The notes: generated by a model from the sequence alone, not told the origin. DNA of 49,436 nt from Flavobacterium sp. (GCA_030591585.1 JAUVAS010000010.1:1-49436); one strand, 5' to 3'. Numbered from the stretch's first letter, positions 16,875-25,422 are shown. Numbers and translations are program-made.

Positions 16875-17732
16875 TTAGAAATTAACATTAACCCCTAAGC
16901 CAAATACTTCTCTTATTTGGAAACCTCTAAAGGCATTATCGTCGTAAATAGTTTGGAACGAAAGATTTGCAGATAAATAGTTGTTAATAGTCATTACTAA
17001 GTTCATTGTATAATCTAAATCTACATTTTGAGGATCTTCTAAGTAGTTTGAATACAAGCCTAAAAGATTTTCCATTGATACGTTAGTCATTATATTAAAC
17101 TTATAGTATGCTTTAATTGAAGCACCCATTTCAAAACGAGTTGTTTCTCCTTGTTCTACACCAAACGAATCACCAAACTCGGTAAAATGCCCATCTATAA
17201 CTATAAGTTTTGCTGTAGCAGGAGATATGTTTACCCTTAGATTATCACTTTTTTTCCAGAGCATACCTGGTCCTGTTTGTAGGTATGTAGGAGAAAAACC
17301 ATGACTGGTTTCAATTCCAGAATCTGAATCGTACCCTACATCCATTTGTGTTTTTACACTAAAGAGCCATGAATAATACCAAAGGTTCTTTGCTTTTTTA
17401 CCCACAATAGAGTTTAGCGATAACCTATCGTCTGTTTTTTTTTGGTCTTCCCCTTTGTTTTTACTTAAACCATAGGCGGCAATCAATTTATTGTCCCAAG
17501 TCCAATCGCCTTTAATGTAGTTAAGATCATAATTTAAATTTAAATTTCCTGAAAGATTATTATCGCCCCCAGCAGTCCAGTTTGAGAATGCAGATTGGTT
17601 TAATAATAGCGAGATAGTTCCTGTTTTTGTCCACCCGTCTTTTACTTCATCTTCAGTGGTAGCATCATCTGCATCTTGTGCAAAGCCGATAAATGAAATA
17701 AATAAAAATAATACTAGTAATAATTTTTTCAT
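16875..17732 (-). CDS. DUF3078 family exported protein
   Basis: This 285-residue protein has a clear signal peptide ending FIGFAQ. The mature part is a beta-strand-rich repeat of aromatic and polar residues, e.g. SAFSNWTAGGDNNLSGNLNLN and FRGFQIREVFGLGVNVNF. That pattern matches DUF3078, a Bacteroidota family that looks like an outer-membrane barrel of unknown function. It lies 94 bases past the DUF2480 gene, with a weak -7-like TATCTTCG in the gap, so it may be the end of the SUF transcript or a separate unit. No ligand or enzyme motif is seen. Confidence 0.85.
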   Translation of the reverse strand: MKKLLLVLFLFISFIGFAQDADDATTEDEVKDGWTKTGTISLLLNQSAFSNWTAGGDNNLSGNLNLNYDLNYIKGDWTWDNKLIAAYGLSKNKGEDQKKTDDRLSLNSIVGKKAKNLWYYSWLFSVKTQMDVGYDSDSGIETSHGFSPTYLQTGPGMLWKKSDNLRVNISPATAKLIVIDGHFTEFGDSFGVEQGETTRFEMGASIKAYYKFNIMTNVSMENLLGLYSNYLEDPQNVDLDYTMNLVMTINNYLSANLSFQTIYDDNAFRGFQIREVFGLGVNVNF

Positions 17733-17826
17733 AATAAAATTAATTTGTGATTGGTTATAGTTGATATTTTTTGCGAAGATAAGAGATTAGGTTGTTTTTT
17801 TACTATAAAATATTTGAAGAAAAACC

Positions 17827-18333
17827 TTACTTCTTTTTAAATAAAGGGACTGAAGAGCAGGCTTCCCCATACATAATACTTTTTGCAATGGGCTGGAGTA
17901 ATTGGGTAACCTGTATAAATGCATTTTTTGGAATGGGTTTATTAGAACACCCTTTAATAATTACTCGTTTATCGTTATATTTAGAAAAATCTAGTTTCAA
18001 AATGATTTCAGAAAAAATCTGATTTTCTAATTGTTCTAAATTACCAATGACAATTTTCTTAGCGAAAGGAGTTAACTGAACTGTAATTAGCATAAAAGCC
18101 CAAGCAGGGATTATAGCTTCAGAAGTGTTTGTGAGTGCAATATACTGGTCTTGATATTGTGCCCAATTGTAAGTTTTTACGGATGCTCTAAAATCTTTTT
18201 CTTTTAGAATAATTCCTTCAAATAAAAACTCTGAAATATCTAGTTCAACACGATTCTCAATAGGATAAAAGTTTTCAAGGTCTATAGTTACAAGACTGCT
18301 TTCTGCGACTCTATTTTTAATTTCGTCAGGCAT
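17827..18333 (-). CDS. DUF2480 family protein, coupled to the SUF operon
   Basis: This 168-residue soluble protein starts MPDEIKNRVAESSLVTIDLE, as is usual for DUF2480, a Bacteroidota family of unknown function. It has only two cysteines: C129 (KGCSNKPIP) and C159 (GEACSSVP). Its ATG overlaps the stop of the DUF59 gene by one base (TAATG), so the two are probably translationally coupled. The position at the end of a SUF cluster suggests a part in Fe-S cluster assembly or delivery. That is inference from context, not from a motif. Confidence 0.85.
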   Translation of the reverse strand: MPDEIKNRVAESSLVTIDLENFYPIENRVELDISEFLFEGIILKEKDFRASVKTYNWAQYQDQYIALTNTSEAIIPAWAFMLITVQLTPFAKKIVIGNLEQLENQIFSEIILKLDFSKYNDKRVIIKGCSNKPIPKNAFIQVTQLLQPIAKSIMYGEACSSVPLFKKK

Positions 18334-18662
18334 TATAACATCCCTAATTCTAGCTTTGCCTCTTCACTCATTAAGTCTTGACTCCAAGGTGGGTCAAAAG
18401 TAATTTCTACTTCAGCACTAGTGACAATGCTTATGGATCTTACTTTGTCTTCTACCTCTTGTGGCAAACTTTCGGCAACGGGGCAATTGGGTGTGGTAAG
18501 AGTCATTAATATTTTTACACCGTAATTTTCATTTACAAAAACATCGTAAATTAATCCTAATTCGTATACATCCACAGGAATTTCGGGATCAAAAACAGTC
18601 TTGATTACCTTCACTATTTTTTCTCCCAATTCTTGGGTATTTAACTTTCCATCTTTCGACAT
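18333..18662 (-). CDS. DUF59/MIP18-type Fe-S assembly protein (SufT-like)
   Basis: This 109-residue protein has the full DUF59 signature: KTVFDPEIPVDVYELGLIYD at about 21-40 and TLTTPNCPVAESLPQEVE with C60. Members such as SufT and yeast/human MIP18 help deliver Fe-S clusters to target proteins. It is the ninth gene of the SUF operon, three bases after sufE, and overlaps the DUF2480 gene by one base. The SufT name is used loosely: it has the domain only, without the longer SufT N-terminus. Confidence 0.9.
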   Translation of the reverse strand: MSKDGKLNTQELGEKIVKVIKTVFDPEIPVDVYELGLIYDVFVNENYGVKILMTLTTPNCPVAESLPQEVEDKVRSISIVTSAEVEITFDPPWSQDLMSEEAKLELGML

Positions 18663-18665
18663 AAT

Positions 18666-19091
18666 TTAGTTCTTTAATTTCGTCTCGTAAGCGAGGGCGT
18701 ATATTTTAAGTTGTTTTATCATAGAAACCAATCCATTGGCTCTTGTTGGTGATAGGTGATCCTTTAAGCCAATTTCATCTATAAAATTTGTATTGGCAGC
18801 TAGAATTTCTTTAGGAGTTTGATTTGAAAAAACACGTAATAAAATAGCGATGATTCCTTTGGTAATAATCGCATCACTATCTGCTGTAAAAATTAGTTTA
18901 TCATTTTCTAATTCCGCATTTAGCCATACTTTAGACTGACAGCCTTTTATTAACCTGTCTTCTGTTTTATGGGCGTCGTTTATAATAGGAAGTGATTTAC
19001 CTAAATCTATCATATATTCGTAACGTTGCATCCAGTCGTCAAACATAGAAAACTCATCAATAATTTCTTCTTGTATAGTTTCAATCGTCAT
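18666..19091 (-). CDS. sufE: SufE, sulfur acceptor of cysteine desulfurase
   Basis: SufE takes persulfide sulfur from SufS and passes it to the SufBCD scaffold. The 141-residue protein has the family core LIKGCQSKVWL with the acceptor cysteine at C51, the same position as in E. coli SufE. It also has the conserved SPTRANGL near residue 114. It lies two bases after the META lipoprotein gene and three bases before the DUF59 gene, inside the SUF operon. Confidence 0.95.
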   Translation of the reverse strand: MTIETIQEEIIDEFSMFDDWMQRYEYMIDLGKSLPIINDAHKTEDRLIKGCQSKVWLNAELENDKLIFTADSDAIITKGIIAILLRVFSNQTPKEILAANTNFIDEIGLKDHLSPTRANGLVSMIKQLKIYALAYETKLKN

Positions 19092-19093
19092 TT

Positions 19094-19513
19094 TTATTTC
19101 TTTTCAACCATTTTGTAGGCACGTAATACTACCCCTGTTTCTGAAGACAAAATAAACATGTTATTGTCATACACAAAAGTTTTAGCATTATTAAAAGCTT
19201 CAAATAGGCTATGTTCAACCTTCATTACGTTTTCTTCGCAATACATTTTTGTTGCCATTAAGGGACCTATTTTAATTTGATTATTTATAATGGTATAATT
19301 TCCACCATAGGTATTGCAATTTGTTTTTCCTGAAATTTTATTTTCTGAAGCATCAATTTCAAACACCAATTTATAAACAGGAGCTCCTTGAATATTCATA
19401 ATTTCATATTTCCCTGAAGGAATCTCATTGGTTGTCATTTCAGCTACTTTTTTTGTCTGGTTACAAGAAATGAATACAACAACGAATACTATTAATAAGA
19501 TATTTTTTTTCAT
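19094..19513 (-). CDS. META domain lipoprotein within the SUF operon
   Basis: This 139-residue protein has a lipoprotein signal with the predicted lipid-attachment cysteine at C17 (VVFISCNQ). The mature part matches the META domain fold: SGKTNCNTYGGNYTI, then IKIGPLMATKMYCEE and a final VLRAYKM strand. META/HslJ-like proteins are envelope proteins of mostly unknown function. Being an envelope protein, it has no obvious link to cytoplasmic Fe-S assembly, yet it sits between sufS and sufE. Its start is preceded by a 22-bp repeat also found before another lipoprotein gene in the same operon. Confidence 0.85.
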   Translation of the reverse strand: MKKNILLIVFVVVFISCNQTKKVAEMTTNEIPSGKYEIMNIQGAPVYKLVFEIDASENKISGKTNCNTYGGNYTIINNQIKIGPLMATKMYCEENVMKVEHSLFEAFNNAKTFVYDNNMFILSSETGVVLRAYKMVEKK

Positions 19514-19519
19514 ATTTAA

Positions 19520-19541
19520 TACCCGAGAAAGCGGGTGTCTT
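19520..19541. repeat. 22-bp palindromic repeat, copy 1 (sufS-META spacer)
   Basis: The 22 bases starting TACCCGAGAAAGCGGGTGTC form a small hairpin (ACCCG/CGGGT) and occur identically at 23298-23319. The copy lies seven bases upstream of the META lipoprotein start codon. Confidence 0.8.
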
Positions 19542-19545
19542 TTGT

Positions 19546-20763
19546 TTATGATAACATTATTTTGGCCTTTTTAACGGCTTCAATAAAGCTATCGATTTCT
19601 TTTTTTGTGTTATAAAATGCAAAGGAGGCTCGAACAGTTCCAGGTATTTTATAAAAATCCATAATGGGTTGTGTACAATGATGACCAGTACGAATGGCAA
19701 CTCCTAATTTATCTACAATTGTCCCAATATCGTAAGGGTGTATTCCTTCTATATTAAATGAAATCACTGCAGTTTTTTCTGAAGAAGTTCCGTAAATTCT
19801 GAGCCCTTCAATTTCTAAAAGTTGCTCAGTTGCATAGTTCAACAATTCATTTTCATACGATTGAATATCATTAAATCCAAGCAAGTTTAAATAATCTATA
19901 GCAACTCCAAAAGCAATTCCTCCTGCAATATTAGGGGTGCCTGCTTCAAACTTATGTGGTAAATCTGCGTAGGTAGTTTTTTCAAACGTAACTTCTTTTA
20001 TCATTTCACCTCCTCCTTGATAGGGAGGTAATTTATTGAGCCAATCAGATTTTCCATATAGAATTCCAACGCCTGTTGGGCCACACATTTTATGAGCCGA
20101 GGTTACGTAAAAGTCTACATCTAGTTCTTGGAAATCTGGAATAAAGTGTGAAGTCGCCTGTGCGCCATCTATTAATACTGCTGCCCCTTTTTTGTGGGCT
20201 TTTTCAATTATTTCTTTTATAGGGTTTATGGTTCCTAATGCATTAGAAACATGATTGACAAAGACCAATTTTGTGTTTTCTGAAAGGAGAGTGTCATATT
20301 CAGATAGTATTAAATTTCCATCTTCATTCATCGGAATCACTTTCAGTATTGCTCCTGTTTTTTCACAAAGCATTTGCCAAGGGACAATGTTGGAATGGTG
20401 TTCCATTGCTGAAACTATAATTTCATCTCCTTTATGTAATAATTTAGAAAAACCACTTGCAACCATATTGATACTGTGGGTGGTTCCTGATGTGAAAATT
20501 ATTTCGTGAGCGTGTGTTGCGTTAAAATGATTTTTAATTTTCTCTCTCGCATTCTCGTAGGCATCTGTAGCTTCTTGTGAAAGAGAATGTACGCCACGAT
20601 GAATATTTGCATTGTAATTGGTATAATAATCTACAATACTATCTATAACAATTTTTGGTTTTTGACTCGTTGCTGCATTATCAAAATACACCAAAGGATA
20701 CCCATTTACCTTCCGTTGAAGGATTGGAAAATCTAGTCGTATTTTTTGAACATCAAAAGCCAT
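19546..20763 (-). CDS. sufS: SufS, group II cysteine desulfurase
   Basis: SufS removes sulfur from L-cysteine with PLP to give alanine and an enzyme persulfide. The 405-residue protein has the PLP lysine K225 in TSAHKMCGPTG and the catalytic C363 in IRTGHHCTQP. The short loop around that cysteine is typical of group II enzymes, and RGVHSLSQEATDAYE is also conserved. The length is normal. It lies 20 bases downstream of sufD. Confidence 0.97.
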   Translation of the reverse strand: MAFDVQKIRLDFPILQRKVNGYPLVYFDNAATSQKPKIVIDSIVDYYTNYNANIHRGVHSLSQEATDAYENAREKIKNHFNATHAHEIIFTSGTTHSINMVASGFSKLLHKGDEIIVSAMEHHSNIVPWQMLCEKTGAILKVIPMNEDGNLILSEYDTLLSENTKLVFVNHVSNALGTINPIKEIIEKAHKKGAAVLIDGAQATSHFIPDFQELDVDFYVTSAHKMCGPTGVGILYGKSDWLNKLPPYQGGGEMIKEVTFEKTTYADLPHKFEAGTPNIAGGIAFGVAIDYLNLLGFNDIQSYENELLNYATEQLLEIEGLRIYGTSSEKTAVISFNIEGIHPYDIGTIVDKLGVAIRTGHHCTQPIMDFYKIPGTVRASFAFYNTKKEIDSFIEAVKKAKIMLS

Positions 20764-20783
20764 AGGTAGATTAATTCAATGGG

Positions 20784-22097
20784 TTAAACATCAAATCCAA
20801 GATTGACTCCAATTTTATTAGCAATCAATTTATTGATTCGCCTTTTTAATTCAGGAATTTTCACACTTTCCAGTACAGAATTAGCAAAAGCATACATTAA
20901 TAATGCTTGTGCTTCTTTTTTTGCAATTCCTCTGGTTTGAAGATAAAATAAAGCATCCTCATCAAACTGACCAATAGTACAGCCGTGAGAACACTTAACA
21001 TCGTCTGCAAAAATCTCTAACTGAGGTTTTGCATTTACAGTAGCATTGTCATCTATTATAATATTGTTGTTTTGCTGAAATGCATTTGTTTTTTGTGCTT
21101 CTTTTTCAACAACCACCTTCCCGTTAAAAACACCTGTAGAGTTGTCTGCATATAGCCCCTTGTAATCTTGATGACTCTCACAATTTGGTGCTATATGTTG
21201 TACCAGTGTATTATGATCTACGTGTTGTTTGTTTTTTAGAATGGTAATTCCTTTTAAAGTAGAATCACAATGTTCTCCGTGCTGATAAAAGTTAAGATTG
21301 TTACGTGTTATATTTCCGCCAAAAGAAAAAGTATGAACGTTACAATTGCTTTCACGCTCTTGACGAATAAAAGTATTGTCTATTAAAGAAGCATTTTTAG
21401 TATCATTCTGAATCTTATAATAATCTATAAAAGCTCTTTTTTCAGTAAATATTTCTGAAACCGAATTGGTTAAAACCGCATTATTGGTAAGGCTTTGATG
21501 GCGTTCTATAATTTGAACATGTGCGTTTTCGCCAACAATAATTAAGTTACGTGGTTGGGTCATTAAGGCAGCTTCGTTTCCTGTTGAAAAAAATACAATT
21601 TCAATAGGTTTATTAACTTCCTTATTCTTCGGAATGTTAATATAAGCACCTTCTTTTGCAAAGGCTGTATTTAAAGAAGTGATACTTTCTTCTGAAGCTA
21701 TTTTATTGAAATATGCTTCAATAACAGCTTTGTATTTTGGTTTAGTTAAAGCTGACGAGAGTAGACAAACATCCAATCCATCATGTGTTGTTTCAGATAA
21801 AAAAGAACTATAAACGCCATCTATAAAAACAACTTTATACGTATCTAAATCATGTAGAAAGTACTGACGAACATCTTTAAACTCAACTACATTTTCATTT
21901 TTTGGAAAAATGCAATAATCATTTTTTAATAATGACTTTAACGATGTGTATTTCCAATCTTCTTCTTTAATAGTTGGAAATCCATTTTCTTCAAAAGTAT
22001 GGATTGCCTTTTTACGAATATCGTGAATAGGTGAATCCTCTTCCAAATGGTCATCGAAAGCAAGATAGGAGCTTACTAATTTATCTTTTAAATTCAT
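20784..22097 (-). CDS. sufD: SufD, Fe-S scaffold subunit
   Basis: This 437-residue protein belongs to the SufB/SufD family. The right-handed beta-helix core is seen in the repeated strand pattern at about 165-380. The C-terminal motif CSHGCTIGQFDEDALFYLQ is the SufD form of the family signature. SufD pairs with SufB and SufC to build and release clusters. A small palindrome (22104-22121) sits in the spacer between it and sufC. Confidence 0.95.
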   Translation of the reverse strand: MNLKDKLVSSYLAFDDHLEEDSPIHDIRKKAIHTFEENGFPTIKEEDWKYTSLKSLLKNDYCIFPKNENVVEFKDVRQYFLHDLDTYKVVFIDGVYSSFLSETTHDGLDVCLLSSALTKPKYKAVIEAYFNKIASEESITSLNTAFAKEGAYINIPKNKEVNKPIEIVFFSTGNEAALMTQPRNLIIVGENAHVQIIERHQSLTNNAVLTNSVSEIFTEKRAFIDYYKIQNDTKNASLIDNTFIRQERESNCNVHTFSFGGNITRNNLNFYQHGEHCDSTLKGITILKNKQHVDHNTLVQHIAPNCESHQDYKGLYADNSTGVFNGKVVVEKEAQKTNAFQQNNNIIIDDNATVNAKPQLEIFADDVKCSHGCTIGQFDEDALFYLQTRGIAKKEAQALLMYAFANSVLESVKIPELKRRINKLIANKIGVNLGFDV

Positions 22098-22103
22098 ATT
22101 TAT

Positions 22104-22121
22104 TTCCTACGAAGGCAGGAA
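22104..22121. repeat. Small palindromic repeat in the sufC-sufD spacer
   Basis: TTCCTACGAAGGCAGGAA can fold with arms TTCCTAC/GCAGGAA (one wobble) around a GAAG/CTTC loop. It resembles the 22-bp repeats at 19520 and 23298 in size, loop and placement, but differs in sequence. Confidence 0.6.
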
Positions 22122-22137
22122 TCTCATTAATAATTAA

Positions 22138-22887
22138 CTATACCAACTCTTCTTTAATCCAATCATACCCTCTTTTTTCTAACTCAAAAGCAAGCTCTTT
22201 GGTGCCAGATTTTACAATTCTCCCATCGACTAATACGTGTACATAATCAGGAATTATATAATCTAACAATCTTTGGTAATGCGTAATTACAATCACTGCA
22301 TTATCTTTACTTCTAAGCTTATTTACTCCATTGGCAACAATTTTTAAAGCATCGATATCCAATCCAGAATCTGTTTCATCAAGGATAGCAAGCTTAGGTT
22401 CTAACATTGCCATTTGAAAAATTTCATTTCGTTTTTTCTCCCCTCCTGAAAACCCTTCATTTAAGGAGCGAGATAAAAATTTTCTATCAATGTCTAATAA
22501 ATCTGCTTTTTCTTTAATCATTTTAAGCATTTCTGAAGCAGGCATATCTTTCATTCCTTTTGCCTTTCTAGTTTCATTGATAGCCGTTTTAATAAAGTTG
22601 GTTACCGATACCCCAGGGATTTCAACAGGATATTGAAACGATAAAAACACACCTCTGTGAGCGCGTTCTTCCGGACTCAATTCAGAAATATCTTCGTTGT
22701 TTAAGGTTACTTCACCTTTGGTAACGTTAAAAGTGTCTTTTCCTGCAATGATAGACGCAAGGGTGCTTTTCCCAGAACCATTTGGCCCCATAATCGCATG
22801 AACCTCTCCAGCTTTAACGCTTAGGTTGATGCCTTTTAAAATATCTTTATCTTCTACACTTGCGTGTAAATTTTTAATGTGTAACAT
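22138..22887 (-). CDS. sufC: SufC, ABC-type ATPase of the SUF complex
   Basis: This 249-residue ATPase has Walker A GPNGSGKS (34-41), the ABC signature FSGGEKKR (146-153), which is the SufC-specific form, and Walker B LAILDETDSGLD (from 167). It hydrolyses ATP to drive conformational change in SufBD during cluster assembly. The length is normal. Confidence 0.97.
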   Translation of the reverse strand: MLHIKNLHASVEDKDILKGINLSVKAGEVHAIMGPNGSGKSTLASIIAGKDTFNVTKGEVTLNNEDISELSPEERAHRGVFLSFQYPVEIPGVSVTNFIKTAINETRKAKGMKDMPASEMLKMIKEKADLLDIDRKFLSRSLNEGFSGGEKKRNEIFQMAMLEPKLAILDETDSGLDIDALKIVANGVNKLRSKDNAVIVITHYQRLLDYIIPDYVHVLVDGRIVKSGTKELAFELEKRGYDWIKEELV

Positions 22888-22889
22888 AA

Positions 22890-23291
22890 TTATTCTTTCG
22901 AGGCTTCTAATTTAATATCAATTTTTGAAGGTGTTTGGCTTACCGCAACAATTTCTGTTATGGTAATAATTTCGTCCCACCCTTCTTGTCCTTCTGGTTT
23001 TGGAGCAATGGTTCCTTTTACCGTAACTTCAACCATGTCAAATTCTGTTTCTTGAATAGGTTTTACCTGTTTGGCTAATTCTGTAGCCATATCATTTAAA
23101 GCTACTCCGTAAATAAAATTATTTCCTTTTAAAACGGCTGCATCAGCAACATAAATAAAATCTCCCTGATACAAGACATCCATTGTAACTTCCTTTTTTT
23201 CTGTAGTTACTGTGTCTTGGGTTTTTTCTTCAGAGTTTTTACAAGAAAAAGTCATGATAGAAATGACAATAATAAATAAGATTTTTTTCAT
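22890..23291 (-). CDS. Lipoprotein of unknown function within the SUF operon
   Basis: I start at MKKILFIIVISI (23291). The frame stays open into sufB, but the upstream part holds a repeat and no signal peptide. The 133-residue product has a lipobox ending MTFSC. The mature part is a small beta-rich domain with VEVTVKGTIAPKPEGQEGWD and IITITEIVAV, which could be an OB-like fold. I do not recognise a named family. It is the second lipoprotein gene in the operon, placed between sufB and sufC, which are adjacent in most bacteria. Confidence 0.7.
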   Translation of the reverse strand: MKKILFIIVISIMTFSCKNSEEKTQDTVTTEKKEVTMDVLYQGDFIYVADAAVLKGNNFIYGVALNDMATELAKQVKPIQETEFDMVEVTVKGTIAPKPEGQEGWDEIITITEIVAVSQTPSKIDIKLEASKE

Positions 23292-23297
23292 AATAAT

Positions 23298-23319
23298 TAC
23301 CCGAGAAAGCGGGTGTCTT
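23298..23319. repeat. 22-bp palindromic repeat, copy 2 (sufB-lipoprotein spacer)
   Basis: It is identical over 22 bases to 19520-19541 and sits seven bases upstream of the lipoprotein start at 23291, the same offset as copy 1. Confidence 0.8.
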
Positions 23320-23334
23320 GTTTTTGTTATGTTT

Positions 23335-24783
23335 TTATCCAACAGAGCCCTCAAGGCTTATTTCTAATAATTTTTGAGCTTCTATGGCAAATTCCATAGG
23401 CAGCTTATTTAAAACCTCTTTACTAAAACCATTTACAATTAAGGCAATGGCTTTTTCGGTTTCTATACCACGTTGGTTACAATAAAAAAGTTGTTCTTCC
23501 CCAATTTTACTGGTGGTTGCTTCATGTTCTATTTGAGCGGTTTTATTTTTAACCTCAATATATGGAAAGGTATGTGCGCCACAATCATTACCCATTAATA
23601 ATGAATCACACTGAGAAAAATTACGCGCGTTGGTGGCATTTTTATGGATACGAACCAAACCACGATAGCTATTTTGTGATTTTCCGGCTGAGATTCCTTT
23701 AGAGATTATAGTACTCTTTGTGTTCTTTCCTATATGAATCATTTTAGTGCCCGTATCTGCTTGCTGATAGTTGTTGGTTACTGCGATAGAATAGAACTCA
23801 CCAATAGAATTGTCTCCTTTTAAAATACAACTTGGATATTTCCATGTAACAGCAGAACCAGTCTCTACTTGTGTCCATGAAATTTTTGCATTCTTCTCGC
23901 AAATTCCTCTTTTAGTAACGAAATTATAAACACCTCCTTTTCCTTCCTTGCTTCCAGGATACCAGTTTTGAACGGTAGAATATTTTATTTCGGCATCATC
24001 TAAGGCTATTAGCTCAACCACGGCTGCGTGTAATTGATTTTCATCTCTTGATGGCGCAGTACATCCTTCTAAATAACTTACGTAAGATCCCTCGTCGGCA
24101 ATTAATAGTGTTCTTTCAAACTGTCCGGTTCCTGCCTGATTTATTCTAAAATAGGTAGAAAGTTCCATTGGGCAACGCACTCCTTTTGGAATATAGCAAA
24201 AAGATCCATCGCTAAAAACAGCACTGTTTAATGCTGAATAAAAGTTGTCTCTTTGCGGAACGACTGTTCCAAGGTGTTTTTTTACTAATTCGGGATGTTC
24301 TCTAATGGCTTCGGAAATAGAACAAAAAATAATTCCTTTTTCAGCCAATGTCTTTTTAAAAGTAGTTGCTACCGAAACAGAATCCACAACAATATCTACT
24401 GCTACTCCTGCCAATGCTTTCTGCTCATTTATTGGAATTCCTAGCCTCTTAAAAGTATCTAATAGTTCTGGATCAACTTCGTCTATACTATCGTATTTTG
24501 GTTTTGAATTGGGAGCAGAATAATAAGAAATAGCTTGAAAATCAGGTTTTTTGTAATTTACATTTGCCCAATCGGGCTCTTTCATTTTTTTCCAAGCGGC
24601 AAAAGCTTTTAAACGCCAATCGGTCATCCATTTTGGCTCTTCTTTTTTCTTGGAAATTGCACGAACAACATCTTCGTTTAAACCAACAGGGAATGTTTCA
24701 GAATCTATATCTGTATAAAATCCGTATTCGTATTCCTTGGTTTCAAGGTCTTTTTTTAAATCATCTTCTGTGAATTTCGCCAT
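23335..24783 (-). CDS. sufB: SufB, Fe-S scaffold subunit
   Basis: This 482-residue protein carries the SufB core motifs [24 protein letters not shown] (about 237-244) and [15 protein letters not shown]. Its C401 corresponds to the essential Cys405 region of E. coli SufB. The protein receives sulfur from SufE and holds the nascent cluster. It follows sufA after a 104-base spacer filled by an inverted-repeat element. Confidence 0.97.
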   Translation of the reverse strand: MAKFTEDDLKKDLETKEYEYGFYTDIDSETFPVGLNEDVVRAISKKKEEPKWMTDWRLKAFAAWKKMKEPDWANVNYKKPDFQAISYYSAPNSKPKYDSIDEVDPELLDTFKRLGIPINEQKALAGVAVDIVVDSVSVATTFKKTLAEKGIIFCSISEAIREHPELVKKHLGTVVPQRDNFYSALNSAVFSDGSFCYIPKGVRCPMELSTYFRINQAGTGQFERTLLIADEGSYVSYLEGCTAPSRDENQLHAAVVELIALDDAEIKYSTVQNWYPGSKEGKGGVYNFVTKRGICEKNAKISWTQVETGSAVTWKYPSCILKGDNSIGEFYSIAVTNNYQQADTGTKMIHIGKNTKSTIISKGISAGKSQNSYRGLVRIHKNATNARNFSQCDSLLMGNDCGAHTFPYIEVKNKTAQIEHEATTSKIGEEQLFYCNQRGIETEKAIALIVNGFSKEVLNKLPMEFAIEAQKLLEISLEGSVG

Positions 24784-24800
24784 CAGGAACTCATCTTTTT

Positions 24801-24876
24801 TTGTCTGTTCGAGCGCAGTCGAGAACTAAATAACTAAAAATTGTCTTTGACCTCTCGACTGCGCTCGAGGAGACAA
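24801..24876. repeat. 76-bp MITE/REP-like inverted repeat between sufA and sufB
   Basis: The 24-base arms (24801-24824 and 24853-24876) are complementary with only two mismatches. Their 16-base inner core, TCGAGCGCAGTCGAGA, pairs perfectly with TCTCGACTGCGCTCGA. The 28-base centre is AT-rich. The core is much more GC-rich than its surroundings. The element lies within the spacer upstream of sufB. Confidence 0.85.
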
Positions 24877-24887
24877 TTATTTTAAAC

Positions 24888-25217
24888 CTATAAAGAAAAA
24901 CTTTCTCCACAACCACAAGTCCTATTGGCATTGGGATTATTAAATATAAAACCTTTTCCATTTAGACCACCACTATATTCTAGGGTTGTGCCAATTAAAT
25001 AAAGGAAACTTTTTTTATCAACGATAATTTTTACTTGGTTGTCTTCAAACATTTTATCATCTTCTCCTTTAGACTTATCAAAATCAAGTTTATAGGAAAG
25101 ACCAGAACAACCACCACTCTCTACACCAACACGCACATAGTCTTCAGTGATATTAAAACCGTCTTCAGACATCAATTGTGTAATTTTTGATTTTGCTATT
25201 TCACTTACTTTAATCAT
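24888..25217 (-). CDS. sufA: A-type Fe-S carrier (SufA/IscA/HesB family), first gene of the SUF operon
   Basis: This 109-residue protein has the three conserved cysteines of A-type carriers: C37 in SGGCSGLSYKLDF, and C101 and C103 in TCGCGESF near the C-terminus. It binds a cluster or iron transiently and hands it to apoproteins. It lies at the head of the leftward SUF transcript. The name sufA is based on context; it could equally be called erpA/iscA-like. Confidence 0.9.
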   Translation of the reverse strand: MIKVSEIAKSKITQLMSEDGFNITEDYVRVGVESGGCSGLSYKLDFDKSKGEDDKMFEDNQVKIIVDKKSFLYLIGTTLEYSGGLNGKGFIFNNPNANRTCGCGESFSL

Positions 25218-25245
25218 CTTATATAGATTTGTTCTAAATAATAGG

Positions 25246-25253
25246 CAAATATA
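25246..25253 (-). promoter_or_regulatory. -7 promoter element of the SUF operon
   Basis: TATATTTG on the minus strand fits TAnnTTTG and ends about 28 bases before the sufA ATG. No matching -33 element was found. No IscR- or Fur-like palindrome was recognised near it. Confidence 0.5.
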
Positions 25254-25365
25254 TACTATTTTAAGTGTTTTTTGAGGGTATATTAACGTTTAATAATTTA
25301 TGCTAGTATTGATTTTTTTTATGGAATCTAAGTAGACTACCTGACATTTATTATTTTTTTCTTTA

Positions 25366-25373
25366 TACATTTG
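25366..25373 (+). promoter_or_regulatory. -7 promoter element of the 25423 gene
   Basis: TACATTTG fits TAnnTTTG and lies 49 bases before the ATG. The rest of the 205-base divergent gap (25218-25422) is plain AT-rich sequence. Confidence 0.5.
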
Positions 25374-25422
25374 AATTTATAAATTAACGTTACTTTTTTT
25401 AAAATTTAACACTAAAATCATT

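Noticed and set aside
23292-23354. N-terminal extension of the SUF-operon lipoprotein into sufB
   Set aside because: The extension covers the 22-bp repeat and the end of sufB and would precede a normal lipoprotein signal.
25218-25422. Iron- or Fe-S-responsive operator before sufA
   Set aside because: I saw no clear Fur- or IscR-like palindrome in the 205-base gap; only -7 elements and AT-rich sequence.
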